A DNA stretch of 64,000 bases from NCBI GenBank assembly GCA_016584305.1, contig JACEEZ010016190.1, forward strand, positions 212,501 to 276,500, read 5' to 3'. The notes beneath the pieces were generated by a model. That model had not been told where the DNA came from, made no database searches, and saw nothing but the letters and a program-made list of their open reading frames with translations. How positions within the stretch are numbered: position 1 is the stretch's first letter; every line of letters begins with the position of its first letter. Source of the DNA: Chionoecetes opilio (taxonomy: Eukaryota > Arthropoda > Malacostraca > Decapoda > Majidae). Positions 10,856-22,704 of the stretch are shown here, piece by piece. A program made the translations under genes and the position numbers.

Positions 10856-10929
10856 GTGTTGGGTGGTTGGGATCACCAACCCGGTCGGGGTGGATTGCCA
10901 AAGCTGCGCTCCCTGTTTATAAAATTTGA

Positions 10930-12700
10930 ACTCGGAATCTTTTTCTTTACTGTGATAATTTCGGAGGTGTATTTTAAATTTCGTACACAAGGAAACGCCA
11001 CCTCCGGATACTTTCGTGCAAATACAACAAACAAGTTTACGGGGTGTTTGAAGTCCGAAATGAAAAATTTTTATTATGCTGACTTCAAACCCCCTGCTTA
11101 CGCCCTATGAACTTCTTTAAAACAAAGGGGTCAGTAACTTGTGAAGAAATGTGCAAGAAAACAGTGGGGAAAAATGGACCCGTCGTTTGCCGGTGTACAC
11201 CATATTGGGGAAGGAAGGGAGGTAAAACAACAAAACGTTTTTGGGGCAGGAAGGTGCGTAAATGCTGTAAACGCGTTTTAGAGAAATAAAAGAATTGACA
11301 ACGAAAAAAAAAACTGGTGAGGAAAAAAAAGAAAATAATGGGCCAAAAGAACCTCCCCACAAAATCAAAATACAAACACTCTACTGGCAAACAAGGGAAC
11401 ACCCAAATACCCCAGGAAATGGAAAAACCCGGGCGACCAAAGGGAAAAAGAAGGGATGCTACTATTCAAAAACAACAAGTGTAAATATGGCTAAGGGGGG
11501 CCCTGATTGTCCTTGCCACCCCCGAATGTGCACTAGATTATGGAAACGGCTGGACCCCTAAGGGGGGTAAAAAAGGAAGGGCTGCGTCTTTTTACATCCA
11601 CCAAAAAGCATGGGTCAGAAAGAAAGCGGGATGTTTTTTAATTGGAATGTAAAAAAATTAATTTGAAAGGGGGCCCCGCCCCTACCCCCCCCCTGACCAT
11701 CAACTACCGAACAACAAACAAGGCAAAGGCAGCCCCCGCCAAACAATACCCGCTTTGGTCAACCTACCACCATCAACCCCTAAACCACACAATGCATGGA
11801 AAAGTGGCCCCCCACCAGCTGAAAAACAACAAAAAGCTACTACACAAACTTTTTTATTGCAGCAAATGCAAAAAAAGCAAAAAGTACAGCCCCCTATACT
11901 GCAAAAACTGAAAGCAGTGCCGTGGCAGTGGGGCCCCAGAAACCCCTACAAGGATACCAGAAAACATGTGGCAGCAAAGCGACAGCCTTTATAAAAAAAT
12001 CACTCTAAATATTTCTGGTCATTACCATACAAATTTAGAGGCAAAAAAAAATTACTCCAGAAAGGCACAAACGAAAATGCCTGTATAATCCCCTACAAAG
12101 ACACACCCAACAGAAGAAATAGAGAAAGGGAAAAAAAAATACCAAAATTTTTACCATATAGAACGGACAGACCAAAACAAAAGAAAAAAGGCGGTGTCTC
12201 ACCTACTGGATGACCACTTTTCAGCTAGGACACAAATTCTCCATCAGAATCAAATTGTCCAGAATCCCTGGGCTATACATTAAAAACCTTTATTGGGTAT
12301 ATTAAATATATACAGGCCCCCCCGCGTGCCCAACAAATAAATTTAATGACAACTAAAAAAAGATTTGAGAATAATTAACTCCCCACCACCCCCCATGCCT
12401 CCATTATGCCCCTGGTGATCTAAAATTCCCGCTCATAGACTGGGATTGGAGAGTGTATATGGAGGGGAAGGGGACATGCGGACTCAGGAGAAGCTGTCCT
12501 GAACTTTTCGGAGGATTTCTGTTTAAAAAGCCATCAACCTCCCCATGAGGTGACAAAAATAAATGGACATTTTTTGGGAAAAAACAATGATGACCTCTTT
12601 CATAATATTTTCTGTAAACAAAAAAAATTTTCTCAGATATAAAATATACCCCGAGACCAGCGTATCTACAAATTGAAACCGAATTCCCCGTGCAGCACAA
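10930..12700. other. No recognisable gene; homopolymer-rich
   Basis: I see nothing that I can name. The 3' half may contain the decayed endonuclease part of the LINE that becomes readable at about 12750, but no diagnostic motif can be followed. Confidence 0.5.
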
Positions 12701-12749
12701 CAAGCACCAAATTTCAGCCCAATGAACTTTCACAGCGAGTCATTGTGGG

Positions 12750-14800
12750 AAAATTTAAGGGGGAGACTCGGTGAAGTAAAAGGGATTCCCTCATGAAAGA
12801 CTGCGACCCTGAGGCCAAAACAATACTGACGACGAAAGCTTGGAAAAAAAACAAGAAAATGTACCCTTGAGGAGATCGTCTAATAAGACCTCTCCTTATA
12901 AAGGGAACATACCAAGGGGCCGAAAAGTTCTGATGCGAAAGAGAAAAAAAAAAACTAAGAAAAAAACCCAAGAACACCAAAAACAGTGAAATATAACAAA
13001 CTAAAACAAAATTACCCTTTTTAGAAGAAAAACTTAAAGATCAGTTTAAAATTTGAAGATGAACGGAAAGAAATACAAGCTGTGGCATGTATTAAAACCA
13101 ATCCCAAATACTTTTTCAAAAATATGCCGCAAAAATCAGTAAAGGAGCGATGTTGGCCCCCTGACTGACTAGACGCGAAACCCTAAATGAAAACCCAAGG
13201 GGATTGTTTAAGAACTACTGTCCAGTACAAAAGTGTTTTCAGCAACCCCCTGAAAGACAAAAATAATCAACTACCCATGGACTTTTTTCGCCAAAATACG
13301 ACTGCAATCAAAAAATGAGGGCTAAATTTAAAGAGACATCAAGAAAGGAGCAAATTAAAAAAGTTGACTACTAACTCGGCAGCTGGACCCGACCCCCTTC
13401 CTGCTGTGCTCCTAAACGTTGTGCTAAAGAGCTGAGCGTTCCCTTTGCTCTCTCTTTATAAACTTCATTAGAATCCGGAATAAACCAAACAATTCAAAAA
13501 TGCCAAAATCACACCCAATCCCCAAAAGGGGGGGTCAAAACAGAAGCAAAAAATTATCGACCCGTTGCCTTAAACCCCCCCACATTATTAAAGCTTGGGG
13601 AGAATAAGGTTAAGAACATGGCTCAATATCTCGAAAAAAATAAAAAATGAACCTGACCCAAAAGGGGTTTCGCGTTTGGGGGGTTCATGCCTCTCCCAAA
13701 AATGCTCGCCCACTATGAAACAATTTTTGAAAAACTGGAAAATAACAAAAAAAGTTGATGTATTTATCTTGATTTTGCGAAAGCCTTTGACAAGGGAACC
13801 ACGGCATTTTTTCACAAGATACGACAAATGGGCATTACTGGAAAGCTCGGGATGTGGCTGCACTGTTCCTTACTGACAAAAAGAGTGTTTTAGCGGTGGC
13901 GGTGCAGTGTCCAGTCGCAGGGGGCAACATGGAGTGCCCCAGGCGGTCCTTGGACCTTGCTATTTTTGATCCACATCTCCGAATAAACAGAAACGTCTTT
14001 CATCGTTTTTAGTTTTTTGCTGATGACCCAGGGTATGAAGGGAAATTTCTTCAGTATTTATGCCCAACAACTACAAACGATCTGGGATCATTACTCGTGG
14101 GCAGAAAAAAACATGTCCTTCATGAAAAAAATTTTTGGGGTTACATTTCAGTTGGGGGAATTAACTACAAAGACACACTTTTGCGCCCGGACGGTTCACA
14201 TTAAAAACAAGGAGATATAAGGACCCAGGAATTACCCCACTGTGACGGAAACTTTACCCCAAAATATACAAAATGGGTAAAGAAGGCACGAAGCCAGGGT
14301 AGGTGGATCTTTGCAAAATTTCCCGGGCACGTGAAAGGGTTCCCATCTGACATTTCAAGTCCACTCGTGATACCCTTGTTTGGGGTATTGTTGTCAGCTG
14401 GGAGTCCAGGCGAGCGTTGAGAAGCAGTCACTTGAAGCAGTAAACGATTTTCACCCATAGAATATTTAGTCAACATTTTGGGCTTGGGGAAAGGGGGACG
14501 TGAACTCGACCTTTCTCACTAGAAAGGCGTAGAGAAAGGACGCTATATATACATCTACAAAATATTCCCCCCGGAAAAACGAAATAAATTTAAATTACGG
14601 TCTAGCAACCACCAACGAGGGGTCGGCTCGCCATATTGAAAGGATTACCCAGAGCAAGTACAAGAGTCAAGACGCTCAAAGAAAACGCTTTGCTATAAGG
14701 GGCCACACCCTTTAATGCCCTGCCCAGCACCCGCGGACTCAACGGAACAAACCCTTTAACGTTTCAAGAACCCCTAGACAATTTCCCAGAACATAAAAAG
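12750..14800 (+). pseudogene. CR1/L2-like LINE reverse transcriptase, heavily frameshifted
   Basis: The reading jumps between frames, but the order of RT blocks is clear: NPKYFFK (13105) and GPLTD (13155) before the RT, AAGPDPLPAVLL (13380), the NYRPVA region (13550), LENNK and VDVIYLDFAKAFD (13730-13800, palm motif A), a GVPQ-like block (13930) and FADDP/FADDT-like motif C near 14015. The C-terminal RF..RG....NALP-type segment lies at 14680-14800. The enzyme would perform target-primed reverse transcription. At least ten frameshifts, mostly in homopolymers, make it non-coding as written. Confidence 0.75.
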
Positions 14801-14839
14801 AAAAATAAGAAAAAAAAAAGGAAGCTACAAGAGGCGCGA

Positions 14840-15590
14840 GGCCAACGTGGTATTTTTTGTCCCTAACCTATCTACATCCACCTTTCTCCCCCTCCCTGAA
14901 CCTATCCAGCTCCCCCCTTTAAAACTCCCTAATGACTCCGCATAACTACCTGTCTACTGAGACCATTCCCCTCATTCACCCCCCTATTTGTGAACCCAGT
15001 TTTCCCTATTTCCTTTCTAAATCTACGCTTTTCCAGTTTGAATCCGTTACTTCTTGTTCTACCCTGGTTAAAAGCCGTAAGAACTTTTCCTACCTCTCCT
15101 TTATTAAATCCCTTTTTATTACTTAAAAACTTCTATCAGATCGCCCCTTACTCTGCGTCTCTCGAGTGAGTGTAATTTTTAATAACTTCAATCTCCTCTC
15201 ATAACTAAAGTTACGCATCCCTTGTATCTTTTTGGGTTCATCCTTCTCTGCACTTTTCTAACAACACTATATCCATCCTGTAATATGGGGGACCAAAACT
15301 GAACTGCATAGTCTAGGTGGGGCCTGACTAGAGCCAGATAAAGCTTTAGAATAACTTCCGCACTTCTACTTTTAACACTTCTGGTAATGAATCCTAATAC
15401 TCTATTAGCTCTATTTCTGGCCTCAATACATTGTTTCCTAGGTCGGAGGTCTGGGCTCACCCTCACTCCAAGATCTTTTTCACCTTCTGATCTTTTCAGC
15501 GATACATTGCTTATGGTGTATCTATTACCAGGGTTTTTTCTACCAACATTCATAACGCTACTTTTATCAATATTAAATTCCATCTTACGG
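14840..15590 (-). pseudogene. CR1-like LINE, RT thumb and C-terminus
   Basis: Minus-strand reading MEFNIDKSSVMNVGRKN, then GEKDLGVRVSPDL, RANRVLGFITR and LVRPHLDYAVQFWSP is the thumb region of CR1/L2-type LINEs. After a frame change it continues to GFNKGEVGK, NGFKLEKRRFRKEIGK and a LDRFRE-like end, the usual C-terminus of these ORFs. The 5' part (endonuclease and palm with the catalytic Asp residues) is absent, as expected from 5' truncation. It meets the plus-strand LINE tail to tail near 14820. Confidence 0.85.
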
Positions 15591-15765
15591 ACAATACCCG
15601 ATCAACCCAAGCTGCCTCATTACCACCTCTGCGCTGCCAGCAACAGCATCATAGACCAGATGGCGAAGAGACGAGCAGACGGGTTATACTAGTGGCGGCG
15701 CATCAGCGTGGCCACGGGCAGCAACTGTTGCCTGAAACTACTCACCACAGGAACCACACCACCAC

Positions 15766-15768
<3 letters not shown>

Positions 15769-15847
<79 letters not shown>
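15769..15847. repeat. (TG)n microsatellite
   Basis: About 79 bp of uninterrupted TG. It abuts the Penelope RT directly, so it marks the 5' limit of that element. Confidence 0.95.
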
Positions 15848-15849
<2 letters not shown>

Positions 15850-16690
15850 CCTCACATAAGATTACATCAGGGATCGGAAATGCTCCAAATCGACCTAGCA
15901 AAGGCCCTCGCCTCTCTTCTCTCGGCGGTAATGGGCAAGATAAGCGGCACGCACCTCAATAATTCGGCTGATCTCAAGGCGAAACTACAGAAAGTGATTT
16001 TTAGTGGGAAGAAATTAGTGAGTTTTGATGTGAAGTCTCTTTGCACGAATTGATCCGATCTGTCTGTTTGTCGTTGGTGCAATAGACGCAGGGAGAAAAG
16101 TGGTGGATATGACAAGTGCCTCTTTGTATACGTGATTATCTGAAACTAATATCAATGTGCGTGATATTTGGTGCTTTCCACTTTAACGGTGCTGAATACC
16201 GTCAACACGAAGGCTTAGCAATGGGTTCCCCGCTCAGTGCAGTGATGACGTCACTCTATATGGACGTTCAGTCGAGGGAACATTACCTGCGTGTAATGTG
16301 CACAAAGTGGTACAAATACGAGGACGACGTCCTCGTAATAACCAACTTTAATGCAAGTGTTGAAAACCTGCTACTGAAACTAAATCGTGTAAGTGACATA
16401 ATTCAGTTCACAGTAGTGAACACAGATAGTGAGAGTGATGGCCAACTACTGTTTTTGGTCACTCTAGTGATAAGATGAGAAAAAGTTGCACAGTTCAAGG
16501 TGTACAGGAAACTAACTAACAAGGTGAATTTATACACTACTTTAGCGCTCACGACAAAATAACAAAGTCGGGTGTTGTAATCGGTTTATTCTTGAGAGCA
16601 TACCGTGTCTGTAGTGATAGTTTTTTGGAAGATGAGCTGAAGTATGTAAAGCATGCGTTTTTAAAGTTAAAATAACCAAGTGGACTAAGG
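15848..16690 (+). pseudogene. Penelope-like element reverse transcriptase (5' truncated)
   Basis: The motifs HKITSGIG, LAKALAS, VMGKISGTHLNNSADLK and LVSFDVKSLCTN (15855-16050) are the early RT blocks of Penelope-like elements. After a frame break, FGAFHFNGAEYRQHEGLAMG with GSPLSAV and YKYEDDVLV (16160-16345) gives the palm and the catalytic YxDD. The C-terminal SAHDKITKSGVVIGLFLRAY lies at 16540-16610. A GIY-YIG endonuclease should follow, but the sequence runs into small repeats at 16741. A short part between the two blocks (after FTN) is missing. Not functional. Confidence 0.88.
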
Positions 16691-16740
16691 AGATATGTGT
16701 TGAAGCCGATATATGATTCTAGCAAATAATAAAATAAAAC

Positions 16741-16997
16741 ATGATTACCTCCGCCAACGAAGTTGGAGGGAGGTTATGTTTTCACTCCGATCTGTCTGTT
16801 TGTTTGTTTGTTTGTTGGTTGGTGTACAGGATTTCTCGAAAAGTTACGAATATATTTGGACCAAACTTGGTATACCAAGTCTATTTGGTATAAGAAAGAA
16901 CGTATTTAATTTTGGATGAAATCTAATCACAACTGTTGCCATGGCAACCAATTGATGAAATATTCGGGCGGAGGTATGCGCTCTACTGAGTGCCCCC
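16741..16997 (+). repeat. Small repeat, AACGAAGTTGGAGG family, copy 1
   Basis: It starts ATTACCTCCGCCAACGAAGT and ends GGCGGAGGTATGCGCTCTAC followed by TGAGTG and a C run. Inside are a (TTTG)n run, an AAACTTGGTATACCAAGT palindrome and GTTGCCATGGCAAC. No coding capacity; probably a non-autonomous element, class unknown. Confidence 0.8.
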
Positions 16998-17020
16998 CCC
17001 CCAAGTTATAGCATTGTAAT

Positions 17021-17291
17021 TACCTCCGCCAACGAAGTTGGAGGGAGGTTATTTTTCACCCCGATCTGTTTGCTTGTTTGTTAGTGTACAGGATTTCTCG
17101 ACAAGTTACGAATAGATATGGACCAAACTTGGTATACCAGGTCTATTTGGTATAAGGAAGAACTGATTTAATTTTCGATGAAATCGAATCACAACTGTTG
17201 TTTTGGATGAAATCGAATTACAACTGTTGCCATGGCAACCAATTGAAAATCAGATTTTCCCTATCCTTTAACATGGTGAACTAGGGGGAGG
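17021..17291 (+). repeat. AACGAAGTTGGAGG family, copy 2
   Basis: It has the same start and internal palindromes as copy 1. A 35-bp piece (TTTTGGATGAAATCGAAT region) is repeated near 17180-17220, and the end ATGCGCTCTAC is replaced where the inverted copy 3 begins. Confidence 0.75.
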
Positions 17292-17297
17292 GCACTC

Positions 17298-17851
17298 AGT
17301 AGAGCGCATACCTCCGCCCGAATATTTCATCAATTGGTTGCCAGGGCAACAGTTATTTTTCGATTTCATCCAAAATTAAATCGGTTCTTCCTTATACCAG
17401 ATGGACTTGGTATACCAAGTTTGGTCCAAATATATTTGTAACTTTTTGAGAAATCCTGTACACTAACAAACAAACAAACAGATCGGGGTGAAAACATCGC
17501 TCTAAAACAAACAGTTGTGATTCGATTTCATCCAAAATTAAATCAGTTCTTTCTTATACCACATAGACCTGGTATACCAAGTTTGGTTTAAATCTATTCG
17601 TAACCTTTTGAGAAATCCTGTACACTAACAAACAAACAAACAGATCGGAGTGAAAACATCGCTCTAAAACAAACAGTTGTGATTCGATTTCATCCAAAAT
17701 TAAATAAGTTCTTCTTTCTACCAAATAGACTTGGTATACCAAGTTTGGTCAAAATCTATTCATAACTTTTTTGAGATTCCTATACACTAACAAACAAACA
17801 AACAGATCGGGGTGAAAACATAACCTCCCTCCAACTTCGTTGGCGGAGGTA
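17298..17851 (-). repeat. AACGAAGTTGGAGG family, copy 3, with 162-bp tandem trimer
   Basis: Inverted relative to copies 1 and 2. Between the two ends, the internal segment occurs three times at an exact 162-bp spacing: ACAGTT(G/A)T...starts at 17349, 17511 and 17673. The copies differ by a few substitutions. Only the outer copies carry the family ends. Confidence 0.85.
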
Positions 17852-17902
17852 ATGAAATATTCGGGCGGAGTTATGCGCTCTACTGAGTGCCCCCCCCCCC
17901 CA
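17852..17902 (+). repeat. AACGAAGTTGGAGG family, end fragment
   Basis: ATGAAATATTCGGGCGGAG and ATGCGCTCTACTGAGTGC followed by a C run; only the 3' end of the unit is present. Confidence 0.7.
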
Positions 17903-18174
17903 CCCCTAGTTACACCATAGAACCGGCCCCATAGGTTACGGCCTCAAATCACATCCCAGTAATATTCACAATAACCACGCAAGCAGTAAACATTAAAGTT
18001 ACACCCAGATATTGCTGTAACAAGGCAAATTGGGATAATGTCTAAGATCAAATTGAAGATAATTTGCACACAATTAACACCACTGATCATATGACCACTA
18101 GAGACATCCACCAAGGAATATAATCTTAGTATCAAACTATAACTGAGGCAATGGCTAATAACATTCCATTAACT

Positions 18175-18243
18175 AGGGGGGGGGGGGGGGCACTCAGTAG
18201 AGCGCATACCTCCGCCCGAATATCGGGGTGAAAACATAACCTC
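18175..18243 (-). repeat. AACGAAGTTGGAGG family, internally deleted copy
   Basis: The G run, CACTCAGTAGAGCGCATACC and TCCGCCCGAATAT are joined directly to CGGGGTGAAAACATAACCTC, so the whole interior is missing. Confidence 0.75.
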
Positions 18244-18275
18244 CCACATTCTTTATTTACTAATTTAAAAAATAT

Positions 18276-18278
18276 AAT

Positions 18279-18370
<92 letters not shown>
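18276..18370. repeat. (TA)n microsatellite
   Basis: About 95 bp of AT dinucleotide repeat with small slips at its left end. Confidence 0.95.
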
Positions 18371-18371
<1 letters not shown>

Positions 18372-18375
<4 letters not shown>

Positions 18376-18645
18376 TCAGTATGAGCGCATACCTCCGCCC
18401 GAATATTTCATCAATTGGTTGCCATGGCAACAGTTGTGATTCGATTTCATCCAAAATTAAATTGGTTCTTCCTTATACCAAATAAACTTGGTATACCAAG
18501 TTTGGTCCAAATCTATTAGTAACTTTTTGAGAAATCCTGTACACTAACAAACAAACAAACAAACAAACAAACAAACAAACAAACAAACAGACGGACAGAT
18601 CGGGGTGAAAACATAACCTCCCTCCAACTTCGTTGGCAGAGGTAA
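18372..18645 (-). repeat. AACGAAGTTGGAGG family, copy 4
   Basis: Full unit in minus orientation from CACTCAGTATGAGCGCATAC to CCAACTTCGTTGGCAGAGGT. The (AAAC)n run is expanded to about 44 bp at 18547-18590. Confidence 0.85.
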
Positions 18646-18779
18646 TAACTAAAACAAAGTAAAGCTTAAAGCAATAACTAATCCCACAATTAAAAACCTG
18701 GAATTATTTCTTTAAAATGTCATGAAATCGGCAATAACGAGATGAAGGCCATATATTCAATTTTTAACATTCAAACTTG

Positions 18780-19335
18780 TAAAACAGAAGTTAATAGATG
18801 AATCTCAAAGTAACTATGATAAAAATTGGGAGGATGAAATGAATCACCTTCAACGTTTATATGAAAATCCTAGTGACTTCTGGAGGGAGGTAAACAAGTT
18901 AAGAGGGACTGTTAATCACCAAAAACCTTACATTGTAAACGATAACAAGAAATAGTATGGTGATGTAGAAAAGGAGGACATTTTTATATATATTTGAGAT
19001 TTTTTTTCTAAATAAGTGATGAGGAAAATAAAGACTTAGATGTGAACAACGAGGGATTGGTAGATAGTTTCATAGTTAATAACACCCAAAAGACAAATCC
19101 ATATCTATAATCAGATTTAACACGACTACCTAACAACGACAATCAAATAAGTAAAATAGCGTCAAAAGACATAACATGTATCATATCAAAAATTTAGAAC
19201 TACAACACTCCTGGGGATACCAAGATAAACAAAGCGATATTTTTACAAATGCCTGATGAAGCTTTGTCAGTTTTCACCTGTATTATCAACCATTCACTTT
19301 ATGTAGGCTACTTTCCCTATGAGAACATTAGACAA
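18780..19335 (+). pseudogene. Jockey-like LINE, region before and into RT
   Basis: Readable in shifting frames: FWREVNKLRGT (18880), ISDEENKDLDVNNE (19010), APGDTKINK-type block (19205) and MPDEALSVFTCIINHSLYVG (19249-19308), then YFP. This is the segment just before the RT palm of Jockey-type LINEs. The reading changes to an RTE-type sequence at about 19340-19400, so this element is truncated by the next one. Confidence 0.65.
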
Positions 19336-19379
19336 AAAAAATATTTGGTCACGTCAAGAAGCCTTACGGCGGATTGGCA

Positions 19380-19935
19380 TTGCCCATTGAGTTATGGACT
19401 CTCTAAAGACGAGTATTTGGCGTTGTTGGTACAGTACCTGTGCAGAAGGATACAGATCCGGTTCTTCAAGTCGCATGTAATCCCTGTCATACGCTATGGA
19501 TGTGAGACATGTACACTAAATAGCGAATTGAAGAGACATTTCGATGTCTTTGGTATTGGGTGTCTTCGCAGAATCATGGAGTATCCCTGAGATGACTATG
19601 TGTCAAATCAGCGATTGCACCGTGAGACTCAATTAATATTACCTAAATAGTCCGTCATCTCCAACTTCGGCTAAATGGGCATGTGGCACGTTACCCTGAA
19701 ACTGGTCCTTCCCATCGGGTTGTATCTGTAAGTGACAATCCGGCGTGAAGAAGGCCAAGGGGGTGCCCACAAGGCTCGTGGCTTGGGCAAATTGATGTTT
19801 CCTGCCGAGAGGTGCTTGGTATGGTAAGAAAGCCTGCATGGGATCTCGCTCGTGGTGATCCCCGGAAGTGGCGTCGTAGGTTGGGCGAAACGACGCGCTC
19901 CCCGGCGTATGTATGCCCGTAATTAGCCACTGCAC
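19380..19935 (+). pseudogene. RTE-type LINE, C-terminal part of ORF
   Basis: LCRRIQIRFFKSHVIPVIRY, then GCETCTLNSELKRH and GCLRRIMEYP, then YVSNQRLHRET, HVARYPETGPSHRVVSVSDN, and GWR-like end WRRRLGETTRSPAY. The same order of motifs is found at 46490-47181 on the minus strand, so both belong to one family. The frame contains stops (TGA near 19590, TAG near 19650, TGA at 19757). Only the part after the RT palm is present. Confidence 0.8.
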
Positions 19936-20578
19936 TGAATACTAAGATCCCGTTCCAAAGTCTTTTTTTTTACATTTTCAATTTTTTTTATTAAATAGGT
20001 AACTTGGGGACAACTGCGTGCTAGCGACCGATATTTGATGTTATTTTAACCACAATAAGGCAATCTTAAGTGTTCTTATGTTGAAAATCAGGTTTTCACT
20101 AATAAAACCAATGGTTTTGATATACTCATGTCCATACCATGAACATTGGTTAGAAGAAATAGCATTTGAAAGTATGATCTACTCATGTATGGTTCGACAG
20201 CTTTAAGGAACTGTTACGTCAAAGTGTTTGGGTGAATATATTTCTCCATTAATACTGAAAGATTATAGATTGTGTGCCCAAGGGTATAGTATGATTTCTT
20301 ATTCTCCATATTATTTCTCATTTCAATATTATTTTTACTTTCAAATACTACTTCTTCTAACCAATGTTCATGGTATGGACATGAGTATATCAACACCATT
20401 GGTTTTTATTAGTGAAAACCTGATTTTCAACATAAGAACACTTAAGATTGCCTTATTGTGGTTAAAATAACATCAAAGATTGGTCGCTAGCACCAGTTGT
20501 CCTCAAGTTACCTATCTAATCAAGATTTATGGACCTTTGGAAAGGGATCTTATTATTCAGTGCAGTGGCTAATTGATG
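19922..20578. repeat. Large inverted repeat (two arms of about 240 bp)
   Basis: The left arm starts ATTAGCCACTGCACTGAATA at about 19922 and runs to about 20175; the right arm (about 20340-20578) is its reverse complement with few differences, including TAGGTAACTTG, AAGGCAATCTTAAGTG and CCATACCATGAACATTGG. About 170 bp of unrelated sequence lies between. The left arm follows directly on the RTE ORF end, so the arms may be two opposed copies of the RTE 3' UTR rather than a separate foldback element. Confidence 0.8.
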
Positions 20579-20589
20579 AATTGAATTGA

Positions 20590-21060
20590 AATGATTATTA
20601 TTATTATTATTGTTACTAGCAGAAGTTACCCGTAATACATATGATATTTAGGAAGACAAGTCGAGTGGTTTTATACACATACCACTGCATTTGTGACACA
20701 CACACTTTTTCCTCTCTAATTAACATTGTCACCATTATCATTATCTTAATCATTATTGTTATTATTTTTATCATTATTGCAGTCGTTATCAACAATTCTT
20801 GCTCATTATCATTATAATTTGATACACTTATGATTATCATCTTACTTTAATTTGCATAATTAGTATCGTTATTATTTTACTTTCATGATCAAGATCATCA
20901 TTATCATTATTGTCACTATCATTACTAGTATTATCAGCATTATCATCAATATTATAATTATGAATATCATCATTTATATCATAACTGTAATTATCACCAT
21001 TTACTATCATTGTTGGCAGTTGATATTAGCATTATCATTATTACAATTATCATTTACCAT
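20590..21060. repeat. Low-complexity ATT/ATC-rich tract
   Basis: Degenerate trinucleotide runs such as ATTATTATTATTATT and ATCATTATCATT. The short hydrophobic readings (Ile-rich) are artefacts. Confidence 0.85.
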
Positions 21061-21197
21061 CATCATTGTGGTTGATGTTGCGCTCGTCTTCATCCTGGAA
21101 CCAGGTTGTGCTGGGTGCAGATGGTGAGGCTGAAGTAAGTGTAGGTAGAGTTAAGCGGCGGGGCAATGGAGCTTAGAACGCCATTAGAGGTAAAGAA

Positions 21198-21765
21198 TCT
21201 ATAATAATATAAGCGAAAGTGTGTCTGTCTGTGTGTGTGTGTGTCCGCGCTAGGTGCCGCCCCCAGTGACGCAATCCCATCATATGGCACAGTTTTGGAA
21301 CCAGGTCGACCAGGGGAACATTTTAAGGCCACTTATGGGGATGATCCGATCACTTTTTATTTTATTTTTATTTTTAGTAGCCTATTAGCGAGAATTGTGA
21401 AAAAAAAAGTCGGTTGCGAGAATTGAGGAAACCTTGATGTAGGGTGATGGGTAATGGGTGCGTGAATGGGTGGAGTGATGGGTAATGGGTGTGGGGTGAT
21501 GGGTGAGTGAATGGGTGGGGGGTGATGGGTTGGGGGTGATGGGTGATGGGTGAGGGAATAGGTGTGTGGTGATGGGTAAGGCGTTAATACATACATTTCT
21601 ACATCCATGATTTCAGGAAAGTTAGAAGGGGCTATCTGGAGAGTCTGTGTCTGGAGAGTCTGTTTCATCAGCCCACCAAACACAGGTGGTGGGCTGATGG
21701 GCCCACCAATAGCCCTCCGCAGGAGCTAGCCAAAAGGTCCGCCCGGAGTGCGGCTTTTCGGCTAG
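21198..21765 (+). mobile_element. Non-autonomous Helitron, copy 1
   Basis: It begins with TCTATAATAATATAAGCGAA right after an A and ends with a GC-rich hairpin (CGCCCGGAGTGCGG region) and GGCTAG right before a T. Helitrons insert between A and T, start with TC and end with CTRR after a hairpin, so all landmarks are present. Inside is a tandem minisatellite of GTGATGGGTAATGGGT type (21436-21580). No Rep/helicase reading exists, so it would depend on an autonomous element elsewhere. Confidence 0.8.
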
Positions 21766-22084
21766 TATTTAAATAAAATCTAAATAAATATTTTACCCCT
21801 TTTTGACTAAAATATATATATACGCCAAATATAGTATAAAACATTCCAGGGATGACCTTAATCTTTCATGAAAGTTTAGTTTAAAGTGGGACATAAATGG
21901 CGGAACCTTATGCAGTCATAGTATATGCCTATACAGACAGACGGACAGACGGACGGACAGACAGGCATTCGGTGAATTATATTAAAATTGTTATTATTGG
22001 TATCATTTTGACCACTAGGATGATTATTATCGTTATATTTATCATAATTGTTATTATCATCAGTTATTGTTTTAATTATTAGTA

Positions 22085-22223
22085 CAATTACTATTACTGC
22101 TATATTTTAACTACTACCTCAACTACTACTTATATTCCTGCTACTATTACTACAACTACTAGTACTACTACTACAGTACTACATTTACTACTACTACTTC
22201 TACTACTACTACTACTGCTCTAT

Positions 22224-22267
<44 letters not shown>

Positions 22268-22273
22268 TTACTG

Positions 22274-22349
<76 letters not shown>

Positions 22350-22417
22350 ATTTTTTTAACTATTACTACTGCGACTACTACCACGACTATTACTACTTTT
22401 ACTGCTACCAATAATAT

Positions 22418-22481
<64 letters not shown>

Positions 22482-22483
22482 GA

Positions 22484-22537
<54 letters not shown>

Positions 22538-22617
22538 AACTACTACTATTACTACTACTAATAATAATATTCCTACTACACTACTACTACTACAACAACA
22601 ACAACAACTACTACAAT

Positions 22618-22663
<46 letters not shown>

Positions 22664-22664
22664 G

Positions 22665-22699
<35 letters not shown>

Positions 22700-22700
22700 G
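22085..22700. repeat. (ACT)n trinucleotide array
   Basis: About 600 bp of ACT/CTA repeats with short interruptions (for example a T run near 22350 and CAACAACAA near 22595). Confidence 0.95.
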
Positions 22701-22704
22701 AACT

